Of a stretch of 64,000 nt of DNA, positions 37,012 to 48,132 are shown piece after piece. The translations under genes and the position numbers were made by a program. The stretch is from an uncultured Pseudomonadales bacterium (GTDB lineage: Bacteria > Pseudomonadota > Gammaproteobacteria > Pseudomonadales > Pseudohongiellaceae). The stretch lies in contig CASIAB010000007.1 of the NCBI GenBank assembly GCA_949372635.1, forward strand, positions 310,001 through 374,000, in the 5' to 3' direction. Every line of letters begins with the position of its first letter. The stretch's first letter is position 1. The notes under the pieces were generated by a model. That model did not search any database. It was not told the origin of the DNA and worked only from the letters and a program-made list of their open reading frames with translations.

Positions 37012-37646
37012 TTACTGGCGTGCATCCCCAATCAAATTGTCAATGAGGTTTGCTGAGCGGTAGGCAAAATTTACTGTCTTTTTCTCGATAAACTCAAAAT
37101 GTATATACGTAGATGACAGGTGGAGGTAATTTCCCTGTATGAAATCGACATTGGCCTGCCATAGTGGTGGCAGAATAGTGAGTTGTTCCAACCTAGGAGC
37201 GATTACACTTATCCTCCTATCAAGAAGCTCAAGAACTCCAGTTTGCTTTGATTCATATCGATCTCCCTTAACAGACTATTGTCTAACCTCCCTAGGCTGC
37301 AGGCATTAGGGATAATTAGCGCAGAGGCTTCGGTAGCAACTAAAATCCGACAAAGAGAGCATACAACCTAGTTTTTCAATGACCTCAAAGGAGATGCTTG
37401 AGTGATGCTGTTTGATAAGCGCGTCGGCCTCGTATAAGCCAATCAAACTATGAATCTCATAGAAATTTTCGCGCTTCAGTAACGCGAGTGTAGCCGTGAG
37501 ATTGCATTCGCGACACCTGTGCAGGCGCCTGTCTTGAAGGGCACTAGGGCTGCGAATACTGTCAGATAGTGGCGGGTCGCCTAGAGAGTTTGGCGAATGT
37601 TGAAAAGGTTCTAGTGTGTGCCGGCGTTCTATGCCGAGCGATGTCC
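37012..37646 (-). pseudogene. FimX-like EAL-domain protein, decayed C-terminal part
   Basis: The minus strand between epmB and the cyclase-like gene has one continuous frame ending at TAA 37012, broken by two in-frame stops: TAA at 37306-37308 and TAG at 37276-37278. The final 87 codons contain SVIAPRLEQLTILPPLWQ and NVDFIQGNYL, the last helix and strand of EAL domains (compare LWQAGVNYIQGYYL in Pseudomonas FimX). Upstream, YEADALIKQ and LSLSDFSC align with FimX READATAHLKQ and ALSQFGC, recalled from memory. No start codon exists and the first half of the domain is missing. In P. aeruginosa fimX lies between psd and parC, the same neighbourhood. Confidence 0.75.
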
Positions 37647-38663
37647 TTACGCTATTCTTGTTTTGCCTCGCTCCCCGGGGTTCTCTCTCACGAGCATTGG
37701 AACAAGGTATCCCGGTAATGAAGCGTGCAGTTTTTTTATCAGTTGCGTGGCGTGTTCATCGGTTACATAGAAGTGCCCGGTGCCGGCAACCGGATCAGGC
37801 ATATGTAAGTAATAGGGTAGTACATTGTGCTGAAAAAGCGCCTTATTCAGATCAGTTAATGCACCGGCGTTGTCATTAACATCCTTTAAAATAACCGATT
37901 GATTTAGCATGGTGACGCCAACGTCGGCTAATGTGTAAAATTTAGCAGTCACTGCACTATCTAATTCTTGATAATGGTTACAGTGCACAACCATGACGAC
38001 ACGTAGCCGGGTCTCATTCAGACAACTTAAAAGTTCACTGGTTATTCGCTGCGGGATCACGATAGGCAAACGGGTATGAATCCTGACGGTGGTAAGTGCT
38101 TTTATATTAGCTAATTGCTGTAGCAGCCAATGAAATTGCTTATCCGAGATCGCTAGCGGGTCACCACCACTGAGGATAACCTCTTCGATACTGCTGTCTG
38201 CAGCTATATAGGCGAATGCCTCTTCCCATCGAGCCCTGCTGGGGGAGTTAGCCCGATAGTCAAAATGGCGCCGGAAGCAGTAACGGCAATGGATCGCGCA
38301 ATGCGGTGCAGCTGTTAGCAGTACCCGCCCCTGATACTTGTGTAGAAGTCCCGGAACCGGATTGAACTCCTCTTCATTGAGAGGATCTGCGATAAAGCCA
38401 TCAGCTTGGTTCTCCTCGAATGGAGAGGGCCAGATCTGTAGTAGCAGCGGGTCATGCCAGTTGCCCTTTTCGATTCGTTCTACGAAGGGCCTAGGCGCTT
38501 TCAGGGGAAATTGAGCGAGTGCTTCCAAGCTATAGGGGCTAGTGTCCGGATTAAGTTTTAATATGCGCAATAATTCCTGCGGATCTGTTATTAGATCAGA
38601 TAGAATCTCCTGCCATGTTTCAGCGCGATCTGATTGAATAAGTGATATAGATTGGTTCGTCAT
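37647..38663 (-). CDS. epmB: EF-P beta-lysylation protein EpmB (lysine 2,3-aminomutase-like)
   Basis: Radical SAM and PLP enzyme that converts (S)-alpha-lysine to (R)-beta-lysine for attachment to EF-P. The 338 residues match E. coli EpmB (342). The iron-sulfur motif is CAIHCRYCFRRHF; SGGDPLAI and TVRIHTRLPIVIPQRIT follow, and PYYLHMPDPVAGTGHF holds the PLP-site region. The frame is open to 38747, but ATG 38663 (MTNQSISLIQ) fits family length. It is divergent from efp, so all genes of the modification are together here except the hydroxylase epmC. Confidence 0.94.
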   Translation of the reverse strand: MTNQSISLIQSDRAETWQEILSDLITDPQELLRILKLNPDTSPYSLEALAQFPLKAPRPFVERIEKGNWHDPLLLQIWPSPFEENQADGFIADPLNEEEFNPVPGLLHKYQGRVLLTAAPHCAIHCRYCFRRHFDYRANSPSRARWEEAFAYIAADSSIEEVILSGGDPLAISDKQFHWLLQQLANIKALTTVRIHTRLPIVIPQRITSELLSCLNETRLRVVMVVHCNHYQELDSAVTAKFYTLADVGVTMLNQSVILKDVNDNAGALTDLNKALFQHNVLPYYLHMPDPVAGTGHFYVTDEHATQLIKKLHASLPGYLVPMLVRENPGERGKTRIA

Positions 38664-38830
38664 CTTGTAACTCGAAACATAGTTTGATTTTATAAGGGCA
38701 CTTGCTAGTATCCGTTGCCACATCATAGCAACATAAGGCTGCAGCATTCGATGCCTAGTTGTTCGTAGCTTCGACCATCACTGCGAATCGAAATAACGGA
38801 CTTGTACACAAATAGCGTTAAGAGGGAAAA

Positions 38831-39403
38831 ATGGCGACTTACTCCACCAGTGAATTCAAATCCGGTCTTAAGGTTCTTATTGACTCGGAGCCCTGCTCGA
38901 TGATCGAAGTTGAAAAGGTAAAGCCCGGCAAGGGACAGGCATTCGATCGCGTGAAGCTGCGCAATCTGGTTAATGGAAGAGTCTGGGAGCGCACCTTCAA
39001 GTCTGGTGAATCAATCGAGGCGGCTGATGTCATGGAACTTGAGATGGAGTATCTATATGAGGATGGAGAATTTTGGCATTTCATGAAGACCGATGACAGC
39101 TTCGAGCAAATTGCTGCCGACGTAAATGCTATCGTTGAAGCGAAAATCTGGCTGAAGGAACAGGACAAGTACACGATGGTCTTGTGGAACGAAGCGCCGA
39201 TCTCGGTTACTCCGCCAAATTTTGTCGAACTCGAAGTGACGGATACCGATCCTGGCTTGAAGGGTGATACAGCACAGGGAGGCACGAAGCCGGCGACACT
39301 AAGTTCCGGGGCAGTAGTGAAGGTGCCCTTGTTCGTCAATATTGGAGATAAGCTAAGGGTCGATACGCGTAACTCGGAATACCAGAATCGCGTCACCAAA
39401 TAG
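38831..39403 (+). CDS. efp: Elongation factor P
   Basis: Translation factor of 190 residues that relieves ribosome stalling at polyproline. The acceptor is Lys34 in [13 protein letters not shown], the sequence that EpmA modifies with beta-lysine (other EF-P types have arginine or an YeiP-like loop). Domains II and III are complete, ending [12 protein letters not shown]. An AGAGGGA ribosome site precedes the ATG. efp is followed by epmA after 55 bp. Confidence 0.97.
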   Translation: MATYSTSEFKSGLKVLIDSEPCSMIEVEKVKPGKGQAFDRVKLRNLVNGRVWERTFKSGESIEAADVMELEMEYLYEDGEFWHFMKTDDSFEQIAADVNAIVEAKIWLKEQDKYTMVLWNEAPISVTPPNFVELEVTDTDPGLKGDTAQGGTKPATLSSGAVVKVPLFVNIGDKLRVDTRNSEYQNRVTK

Positions 39404-39458
39404 AATTATTTTTCTCATCACTAGTTAAGCACTGCGTAGATTTTGGAAGTATGAATTC

Positions 39459-40415
39459 ATGGTTGATTGGAAACCGAGTGCGTCCCTAAAACACCTAAAG
39501 CAGCGTGCCTATGCTCTTGCCAAAATCCGACGATTTTTTTCCGAACGTGATGTTCTCGAAGTAGAGACTCCTCTACTAGCTAGCTCAACCGTTTCCGATG
39601 TCTACATAGAATCGATTGTTGCCGAGGTCGTGAAAGGCAGCTCGAGCCGCAAGAATTTTCTGCAGACCTCTCCGGAATTTTTTATGAAGCGACTGCTGGC
39701 TAGTGGCAGCGGCTCAATCTATCAGATCTCTAAAGCATTTAGGCAGGAAGAAAAAAGCGCAAGACACAACATCGAATTTACTTTGCTCGAATGGTATAGG
39801 CTGTCCTATTCTCTAGATCAATTGATGACAGAATTAGAAGAGCTAGTCCAAGAGGTACTCGGCTGCGGTCCAATTTTCCGCCTCAGCTATCGAGAAATAT
39901 TTCGGCAGAATCTGCAAATTGACCCACACGAAATATCATTAAAAGAATTGCAGCAGCTGGCAAGATCCGAAATTGATTTGAGTGGTAGCAACCTAAGCAA
40001 GACAGATTACCTGCAGCTATTGCTGAGCAATAGCATTGAACCTAAGCTGCCACCATATTGCATAATCTATGACTATCCGTTAGAGCAGGCTGCACTGGCT
40101 ACTCTTGCGGCTGACGAGCATGGCGTTGTAGTTGCGAAACGCTTCGAATTGTTTAGTCATGGAATGGAGCTAGCGAATGGCTATTTCGAGCTTAGTGATG
40201 CCGCTGAACAGCGCGCACGATTTGAGAAGGATAACGCGGCAAGAAAGGCGAAAGGACTGCAGGCTCATGATGCAGATGAGAAGCTAATCGCTGCATTAGA
40301 AAGCGGTCTACCTAGTTGTTCAGGTGTTGCTGTGGGTGTGGATCGACTACTGATGTTGCTGGTTGAGGCTAAAAATATCAGCGAAGTAATTAGCTTCGAT
40401 AGCGAACGTGCCTAA
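39459..40415 (+). CDS. epmA: EF-P (R)-beta-lysine ligase EpmA (GenX/PoxA)
   Basis: A paralogue of class II lysyl-tRNA synthetase without the anticodon-binding domain that adds beta-lysine to EF-P Lys34. 318 residues against 325 in E. coli. Class II motifs: motif 1 FFSERDVLEVETPLLA, motif 2 KAFRQEEKSARHNIEFTLLEWY, motif 3 GVAVGVDRLLMLL. Cytosolic. Downstream of efp and probably cotranscribed; converges with the aminotransferase gene 15 bp away. Confidence 0.95.
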   Translation: MVDWKPSASLKHLKQRAYALAKIRRFFSERDVLEVETPLLASSTVSDVYIESIVAEVVKGSSSRKNFLQTSPEFFMKRLLASGSGSIYQISKAFRQEEKSARHNIEFTLLEWYRLSYSLDQLMTELEELVQEVLGCGPIFRLSYREIFRQNLQIDPHEISLKELQQLARSEIDLSGSNLSKTDYLQLLLSNSIEPKLPPYCIIYDYPLEQAALATLAADEHGVVVAKRFELFSHGMELANGYFELSDAAEQRARFEKDNAARKAKGLQAHDADEKLIAALESGLPSCSGVAVGVDRLLMLLVEAKNISEVISFDSERA

Positions 40416-40430
40416 GCGTACGCAGAGCGA

Positions 40431-41291
40431 TCATTCTGAGTTGTTAGCCTCTTCTAACAACTTTTCTATGTACAATTTTCTAAGTTTGCATGTAATTTCT
40501 CCAGGTATTCCGTCTGCTATTTTTTCGCCGTTGATACTTACAACAGGTAAGGTGATCGTTGTTGCGCTGCTGATAAAGGCTTCATCGGCCTGCAGTGCTT
40601 CCTCGAGCGAAAAAAGTCGCTGCTCTAACTTTATGCATTCTCGCTCTGCAATTTCGATAAGCGTGCGCCGACGAATACCAGGAAGAATCGAGTTTGAAAG
40701 CGGACGCGTAATGATCTTTCGCTCTTTAACGATGTAGGCGCTCGAAGTAACACCTTCGGTGACGAAGCCGTCTTCAACCATCCATCCTTCGTTCGCCCCT
40801 TTGTTATGAGCATCTTGTTTCGCAAGGCACTGGGCAAGTAGGTTCACTGATTTTATGTCGCGTCGCTTCCAGCGAATGTCTTCACTCGTGGAAACCGCGA
40901 TACCAGATTCGGCTAAGGGGTTGTTTAGCAAATTCATCTGCGATGTGAACGCGACTAGTGAGGGTGCGGTATCGGCTGGAAAGACGAAGTCTCTGTCGGC
41001 GATACCCCTTGTCACTTGTGAGTAGACGAAGCCTTCTTCTAGTGTATTGCGAGAGATAAGTTCCTGCATGATGTCGAGATACTCTCGTTGCGAACATGGC
41101 CATGTAATGCTCACTTCCGAGAGCGATCTATCAAGGCGCTCCAGAAAGTAGTCGCGATCAACCAATTTTTGAGCAACAACCGGTACAACTTCATACACCC
41201 CATCGCCGAAGATAAAGCCACGATCGAATACAGAGATCTTTGCGGCCTCTTCAGGGGCGTACTCGCCATTCACATATACGATTCTACTCAA
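40431..41291 (-). CDS. Class IV aminotransferase, D-alanine aminotransferase-like
   Basis: Fold type IV PLP enzyme of 286 residues, starting YVNGEYAPEEAAKISVFDRGFIFGDGVYEV, typical of D-amino acid aminotransferases. The PLP lysine is in WKRRDIKSVNLLAQ near residue 145, and GWMVEDGFVTEGVTSSAYIV and LPGIRRRTLIEIA follow. The likely reaction is exchange between D-alanine and 2-oxo acids, feeding D-amino acids for the cell wall. Branched-chain aminotransferase or aminodeoxychorismate lyase remain alternatives, but the RxxxR-type loop context favours D-alanine. Confidence 0.83.
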   Translation of the reverse strand: MSRIVYVNGEYAPEEAAKISVFDRGFIFGDGVYEVVPVVAQKLVDRDYFLERLDRSLSEVSITWPCSQREYLDIMQELISRNTLEEGFVYSQVTRGIADRDFVFPADTAPSLVAFTSQMNLLNNPLAESGIAVSTSEDIRWKRRDIKSVNLLAQCLAKQDAHNKGANEGWMVEDGFVTEGVTSSAYIVKERKIITRPLSNSILPGIRRRTLIEIAERECIKLEQRLFSLEEALQADEAFISSATTITLPVVSINGEKIADGIPGEITCKLRKLYIEKLLEEANNSE

Positions 41292-41303
41292 GCTGTACCT
41301 CTT

Positions 41304-41810
41304 CTATTTAAATTGTTTTGCGAAATCGGTCAGCTCGCTGCCATCTAGCCGCTGCACAGTCCAGCCATCCATTGGCGCTGCACCTATCGATCTATAGAAT
41401 TGAATCGAAGGCTCATTCCAATCTAGCACCGACCATTCTACTCGAGTGCAGTTGCGTTCCACGGCTAGCTTAGCGATATAAGCTAACATAAGCTTTCCAC
41501 AGCCCTTGCCGCGCATTGATGGTTTTACATAGATGTCCTCAAGATAGATGCCTGGCCTGCCAGTGAAGGTAGAGAAATTGTGAAAGAACAGCGAGTAGCC
41601 TATGGCTTTTCCTTGATACTCTCCAATCGTAACCTCGGCGTAAGCCTTCTCTCCAAATAGTGTTTCTTCGAGCGTAGCGGGGGTGGCGACAACCTCGTGG
41701 CCGAGTTTTTCGTAGTCCGCCAGTTCCTGAATGAAACTTAGAATCTGTGTGCAGTCATCGGCAATAGCCGAACGAATAGTAAAATTGGGAACACTGGTGG
41801 CTAGTTTCAT
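41304..41810 (-). CDS. GNAT-family N-acetyltransferase, SSAT/diamine type
   Basis: A 168-residue acetyltransferase. Core motifs: IRSAIADDCTQILSFIQELADYE at the N-terminus, GIYLEDIYVKPSMRGKGCGKLM with the acetyl-CoA loop RGKGCG, and RVEWSVLDWNEPSIQFYRSIGA. This resembles the thialysine/spermidine acetyltransferase (SSAT) branch. The open frame extends to 41927, but ATG 41810 has a purine-rich ribosome site and fits the family. It precedes the class IV aminotransferase by 12 bp on the same strand. Confidence 0.85.
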   Translation of the reverse strand: MKLATSVPNFTIRSAIADDCTQILSFIQELADYEKLGHEVVATPATLEETLFGEKAYAEVTIGEYQGKAIGYSLFFHNFSTFTGRPGIYLEDIYVKPSMRGKGCGKLMLAYIAKLAVERNCTRVEWSVLDWNEPSIQFYRSIGAAPMDGWTVQRLDGSELTDFAKQFK

Positions 41811-41975
41811 AGATTGTTCTCTTCTGTTTTTTGTCTGGGTAGTTCGCAATAATGATCGCATCAAACCATGGGTCTGCACACATGACGAGCGATTGCATAT
41901 GGACAAAGGCATCCAATTATACAGCACATCTGCGTCTTAGAGCATCTGCTCTCCTCTGTAAGTGTTGGCTTCTGA

Positions 41976-44324
<2,349 letters not shown>

Positions 44325-44355
44325 GCTGTTTTAATTACTCTCAGCGATTTAAACG

Positions 44356-44690
44356 TCAGCGTCGAGAGTAACTAGAATCGTTACGATTAAACCAAGAAAT
44401 AGAATTCCAAAAATGTTTCAACCCCAAATATATAAGATAGCTTGCGCCGACGTTTTTCAATAAAGTGTAGGCTACAGGGGAGTATCTAAATAGCACGGAA
44501 AGCACTAACACGGGGCAACAACATGGAGCAAACTACCTAGCGCTAATCCTGCAGTCGCAGCAAATCCGGCGTATTTAGTCTGTGTAAGAAGTCCGCGTCA
44601 TCACATAAAAATTGCTGGGCCCGCTGAGAGGTTCATGGTGAGGGCTGCTCCGATGAACAGCAGCAGATCATTTAGTGGGGTATGATTTCT
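44356..44690 (-). pseudogene. LysE/RhtB-family exporter pseudogene, N-terminal remnant
   Basis: Between icd and the NHL gene the minus strand encodes the first third of a LysE/RhtB amino-acid exporter in broken form. One frame reads DLLLFIGAALTMNLSAGPAI, then two TGA codons (44601-44603, 44598-44600), then YAGFAATAGLALGSLLHVVA and a TAG at 44505-44507. A shift of frame continues with VLFRYSPVAYTLLKNVGASY and LIYLGLKHF. The PGP motif of the family has become SAGPA. No start codon remains and the C-terminal half is absent. The decay is old enough to include stops, a frameshift and a deletion. Confidence 0.78.
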
Positions 44691-44703
44691 CTTTTTTTTG
44701 GCG

Positions 44704-44736
44704 AAAAGCCCATCGCTAGCGATGGGCTTTTCATCT
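44704..44736 (+). terminator. Strong hairpin terminator, symmetrical
   Basis: Bases 44704-44731 form a perfect 28-base palindrome with arms AAAAGCCCATCGCT and AGCGATGGGCTTTT, followed on the plus strand by CATCTTTTT. It should end plus-strand transcripts from icd, and because both arms end in T-runs on their own strand it may also act on the converging NHL-gene transcript. Confidence 0.8.
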
Positions 44737-44768
44737 TTTTCTATCCTACTACTTTTAAAAGAGTTTGC

Positions 44769-45830
44769 TTACTTAATGGGACGAATATAGCGCTTTATTC
44801 CACCAACGGGGCCAACCTCGGCGCCAAAGATATTTCCGTGTGAATCGGCTACTACGCCTTCAGCAGTGCAAGTACCACGACAATCTGGTTGTGGGTCAGG
44901 AATCAGAAATTCTACTTCGCCGGTAATAGCACTTCCGATACGGATACCACGAACCCAGTCGCCATGATCGGGGTTAACCGAGCCTGATTCTGAATCGGCA
45001 CCATAAAGAACATCATTTTCGTCGATGTAGATGCCACTCAAGCGGCTGAATTGATGCCACACATCGAGTAGGTTTCCTTCTTGATCGAAGATCTGAATGC
45101 GGTCATTGCCGCGATCTGCAACGAATAGCCGTCCTTTGGAATCCATAGCGAGACCATGTGGCTGGCGGAAATTACCTGGCTCAGTACCCCATTCGCCGAA
45201 CGACAAAAGGTGGTTTCCATCAGCATCAAACTTGTGGACGCGGTTGGTAGAACCTTCAGCGCTGGAGTGTCCCTCGCCAACGAAAATGGACCCGTCAGGG
45301 GCAACATGCACGTCATTTGGCGTGTAGAAATATTCATCGTCCTGTCCGCCGCCTTTTTTGCCAATCGACATCAGGTGCACACCGGTAGGGCTGAACTTGT
45401 GGACCTGGTGGCCATAATGATCGCCATCATAGCCTTGTGTCTGCTCTGAGCCACGTGCGTCAGCGACCCAAACATTGCCGTCGTGGTCGACGTGAATGCC
45501 GTGAGGCCAAGTAATGTATCCCGCGCCGAAGCTACGAACCATGTTACCGTTCTTGCTGAACAACATAATTAGGTTTGTGTCAGGTTTCTCAACGCAGGCA
45601 TTTGCGTTGCCGCCGCAACGTTCTGCGACCCAGATACTTTCGCCATCGGAATCAATTTCAACTGTGCTAGAGGAGCCCCAATCGCGACCTGCAGGCATCT
45701 TGAAATAGCCAGATTGAGTGCTATAAGGATTTGTCAGATCGTTTGTAGGAGGCATGTCAGCTTGGGCAAGAGCCAAGGCTGGGGCTATCACCAATGCCAA
45801 AAAGGCCGAATTTATGTTTTTATTAGTCAT
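44769..45830 (-). CDS. Secreted NHL-repeat beta-propeller protein
   Basis: A 353-residue exported protein, signal peptide ending near ALALAQA. Repeated blades of the NHL type: WPHGIHVDHDGNVWVADARG, TPNDVHVAPDGSIFVGEGHS, QPHGLAMDSKGRLFVADRGN, SGIYIDENDVLYGADSESG. The closest familiar group is the peptidyl-alpha-hydroxyglycine amidating lyase (PAL)-like propellers, but lyase function is not shown. Several cysteines (CGGNANAC, CRGTC) suggest disulfides in the periplasm. Its terminator is shared with icd. Confidence 0.82.
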   Translation of the reverse strand: MTNKNINSAFLALVIAPALALAQADMPPTNDLTNPYSTQSGYFKMPAGRDWGSSSTVEIDSDGESIWVAERCGGNANACVEKPDTNLIMLFSKNGNMVRSFGAGYITWPHGIHVDHDGNVWVADARGSEQTQGYDGDHYGHQVHKFSPTGVHLMSIGKKGGGQDDEYFYTPNDVHVAPDGSIFVGEGHSSAEGSTNRVHKFDADGNHLLSFGEWGTEPGNFRQPHGLAMDSKGRLFVADRGNDRIQIFDQEGNLLDVWHQFSRLSGIYIDENDVLYGADSESGSVNPDHGDWVRGIRIGSAITGEVEFLIPDPQPDCRGTCTAEGVVADSHGNIFGAEVGPVGGIKRYIRPIK

Positions 45831-45948
45831 CTTCTAGAGCTCTCATTGTTCTTGCATTTATGAAGGGGAGACTACAAGAGTAAACCAGGGGTAATAGCAA
45901 TACAATTGTAAAGTGTGCCAGAGTTATACGGTCATTAAGGATACGCTT

Positions 45949-46242
45949 ATGGATATAAAAACAGCGTGTATTTTCCTAGAACGTCAGAGCAAATCACTGA
46001 CGTTCTACAACGGTATACTGGGCTTGTGGAAGGTTAACGACATCGATCTGGGTGAATTTCGTTGGCTCACGGCCTCGACAGTTGGTTCAGTCGAGATGGA
46101 ATTTCTTCTGAAGTCCAATGTCCATCCAGCGGCGAAAACTTATCAGGAAGCGATCTATGCCGATGGCACATCGATAACTCCGATTGACACTAACAGAAAT
46201 GAAATTATCTGCCCGATTTTCATGTCAATGATTCCCCGCTAG
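45949..46242 (+). pseudogene. VOC (glyoxalase/bleomycin-resistance) protein, truncated
   Basis: From ATG 45949 the first 75 codons match VOC-fold proteins of the PhnB/glyoxalase type: LTFYNGILGLWKVNDIDLGE, FRWLTAS, and HPAAKTYQEAIYADG. Family members are about 125-135 residues and continue with a second beta-alpha module carrying further metal ligands; here the match is lost after ADGTS and the frame stops at 97 codons, overlapping the convergent gene by 4 bp. The second half has been lost, so activity is doubtful. A small shortened protein cannot be excluded. Confidence 0.6.
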
Positions 46243-46694
46243 TTTCCTATTTGGTCTCTGCTGGATACTCGAATTCCGAAGGGATCTATTTCGACGAGCA
46301 CGTTAGCCGTGTCGGTAATATCGCGTGGAGCGGCTTTTGAGTCGTCATGATAAGCATAGACGACAACCTTCAATGCATCGACGCGGCGCGTGGGCAGGCT
46401 AGTCATTTCTGAATCAAAACCCTGAGGTATAAATACATTTACGATGTCTATCTTATCGCCGGCATTTTGCGAGAACTGTCGCTTATTCGAGTACCAGGCA
46501 GACTTTGTGTCGGGTAGACTGCTAGCCGTTTCGACATCGTAGATAAAGATTACATCTACTTCAGTAATGATGATGGCATTCGGATCTAGCGTGGAGGAGA
46601 TAAAAACAGAATTCACTTCAGCAGTCACACTGCTCGAAAACAAGAAGAACGAATAAAGAGCGATACAAGCAGACAGGAACCGTTTTCTAAACAT
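46239..46694 (-). CDS. Exported hypothetical protein
   Basis: About 151 residues from ATG 46694, with a signal peptide (RKRFLSACIALYSFFLFSSSVTA). An alternative ATG at 46727 would add 11 residues before the signal and is less likely. The mature part reads as beta-rich: VDVIFIYDVETASSLPDTKS, FIPQGFDSEM, ALKVVVYAYHDD, VEIDPFGIRV. I do not recognise a family. It lies 3' to 3' with the truncated VOC gene and has its own promoter side facing a strong terminator. Confidence 0.6.
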   Translation of the reverse strand: MFRKRFLSACIALYSFFLFSSSVTAEVNSVFISSTLDPNAIIITEVDVIFIYDVETASSLPDTKSAWYSNKRQFSQNAGDKIDIVNVFIPQGFDSEMTSLPTRRVDALKVVVYAYHDDSKAAPRDITDTANVLVEIDPFGIRVSSRDQIGN

Positions 46695-46770
46695 GAGTGA
46701 TTCGATCCAGAAAAATATTTGAGGCATCCAAAGTGAGCAATAGAATTTGGGGCACTAGAACGCGATAGAT

Positions 46771-46810
46771 AAAAACCAGAGTTGGATACTAACCTAACTC
46801 TGGTTTTTTT
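46771..46810 (-). terminator. Intrinsic terminator of the 46864-47871 gene
   Basis: AAAAACCAGAGTT (46771-46783) and AACTCTGGTTTTTTT (46796-46810) form a stem of about 11 bp with T-runs at both ends, so it works in both directions. It follows the stop of the minus-strand gene at 46864 by 54 bp. Confidence 0.85.
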
Positions 46811-46863
46811 GAATTTTACAAAACCCGCGAGTGAGATCAGGTTTTAAGTGGTTGAATAACTTT

Positions 46864-47871
46864 CTATTCTTCCGTGGCAACAGTTCCAGTCTCGGACTTA
46901 GGAGTGCCGTCTCCGTTTAGACCCATAGACTCATAGCGCCTCCAACCGGCGAGGATGCCCTGCAAACCATGATTGCCTTCGTGGCAGGCATATTCGTAGA
47001 CCGGGTCGGCGGCGCGGCGCATCGGTACTCTGCCGGACCAGCTTTCATCCCAAGACAAGGGATCTTCTACAGTGAAGTCATAATCGAGCGTGTCCCCATC
47101 AATCCAGCTAAAGCGTTCGGAAATCACGGCTTGATCCGACATGCCACGCAGATTGTAGTCGTGGTAGAAGTGCTGCGTAGTTATAACCAGCTCGTCACCA
47201 TCCCAATGTGCAACAGAATCGCCTTCCCACTTCAGCTGCTGCGTGCTGTGTTCGCTACCCAGCGGAATGATGCGCGCGGTATGCACCATCTCATTCAAGA
47301 TCATGACAGTGTCTTTCGTCTGCACTATCTGCATATTATTGTTGTATGAGCCGGGGATCATTGGTGGTCCACCGACGAAACCGACTAGGCACCGATCAAT
47401 TGTCGTTCTGCCCTCGGGGCCAGCACTCTCAAACACCATCTGACCATAGTTGGCGCGTCTCTCGCGACCGGCGGCATTTAATTGGGGCACACGACCATTT
47501 GGTGGATCGTAGACCAGCGAGGTACGACGATCGGCGATGGTCTCAACGCCACGCTCGTACCAGAATTCGTTATAGGAGATCACGCCCGGCGGATAACCGG
47601 CGCCACCCACGGAATCGATGATCAGGTCGCGGTTCTGGCGGCGTCTCTCAAAAGCTTCCCACTCGGCAGCTTCCTCGGGAGTTAAGGTGGCCTTGTCGGC
47701 GAGTTCTCTCGGGCGGTTAAGCGGAGTTAACGTCCTAAAGGTATAGGTGCCCTGAAAATCTGGCTGACCATACTCGGTGCGCGGTATATCTGGCGACTGC
47801 GCGAGCAGTTGTGGCGCGACTATGAGACCGATTATTGCTAAAGAAAGTTTCGTGAGCGCTCTGTTGTGCAT
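46864..47871 (-). CDS. Exported hypothetical protein of about 335 residues
   Basis: Start at ATG 47871 with GAGGT ribosome site; the open frame upstream to 48027 lacks homology character. Signal peptide ends near QLLAQSPD. The mature protein has NEFWYERGVETIADRRTSLV, PNGRVPQLNAAGRERRAN, DRCLVGFVGGPPMIPGSYNN, TARIIPLG and DGDELVITTQHF. This arrangement is common among secreted proteins of marine gammaproteobacteria that lie near oxidoreductases, as far as I recall, but I know no function. A good terminator follows it. Confidence 0.7.
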   Translation of the reverse strand: MHNRALTKLSLAIIGLIVAPQLLAQSPDIPRTEYGQPDFQGTYTFRTLTPLNRPRELADKATLTPEEAAEWEAFERRRQNRDLIIDSVGGAGYPPGVISYNEFWYERGVETIADRRTSLVYDPPNGRVPQLNAAGRERRANYGQMVFESAGPEGRTTIDRCLVGFVGGPPMIPGSYNNNMQIVQTKDTVMILNEMVHTARIIPLGSEHSTQQLKWEGDSVAHWDGDELVITTQHFYHDYNLRGMSDQAVISERFSWIDGDTLDYDFTVEDPLSWDESWSGRVPMRRAADPVYEYACHEGNHGLQGILAGWRRYESMGLNGDGTPKSETGTVATEE

Positions 47872-48132
47872 GTGAACCTCCAACAGTATTCTAATTATAG
47901 TGAGATGATGGACTAATTGACCGAAATTACTCGTATTTTGGCGAATTTTCAAGGATATTCGGGCCTTACTAGAGGCTAAATATGGGTGCTTTAGTGGGAA
48001 AAACGCCGAAAAAATGACAGCAAACACTAACGCAGTCTGCTTGCTACAATTCAGCTAAGATTTAGATCCATCGGGATACGGTAGAGCTTACCTTTTTCCT
48101 AAGGGTAGAAGAAGAATAATTAGAAGAAAGCA

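Noticed and set aside
36999..37646. A short intact gene from TTG 37446 (46 codons) in this gap
   Set aside because: The same frame continues beyond the stop with EAL-domain sequence, so a decayed longer gene explains it better than a new small one.
38839..39399. 186-codon open frame antisense to efp
   Set aside because: It mirrors a clearly conserved efp gene frame for frame; its serine- and threonine-rich composition is what the complement of efp codons gives. No ribosome site or family.
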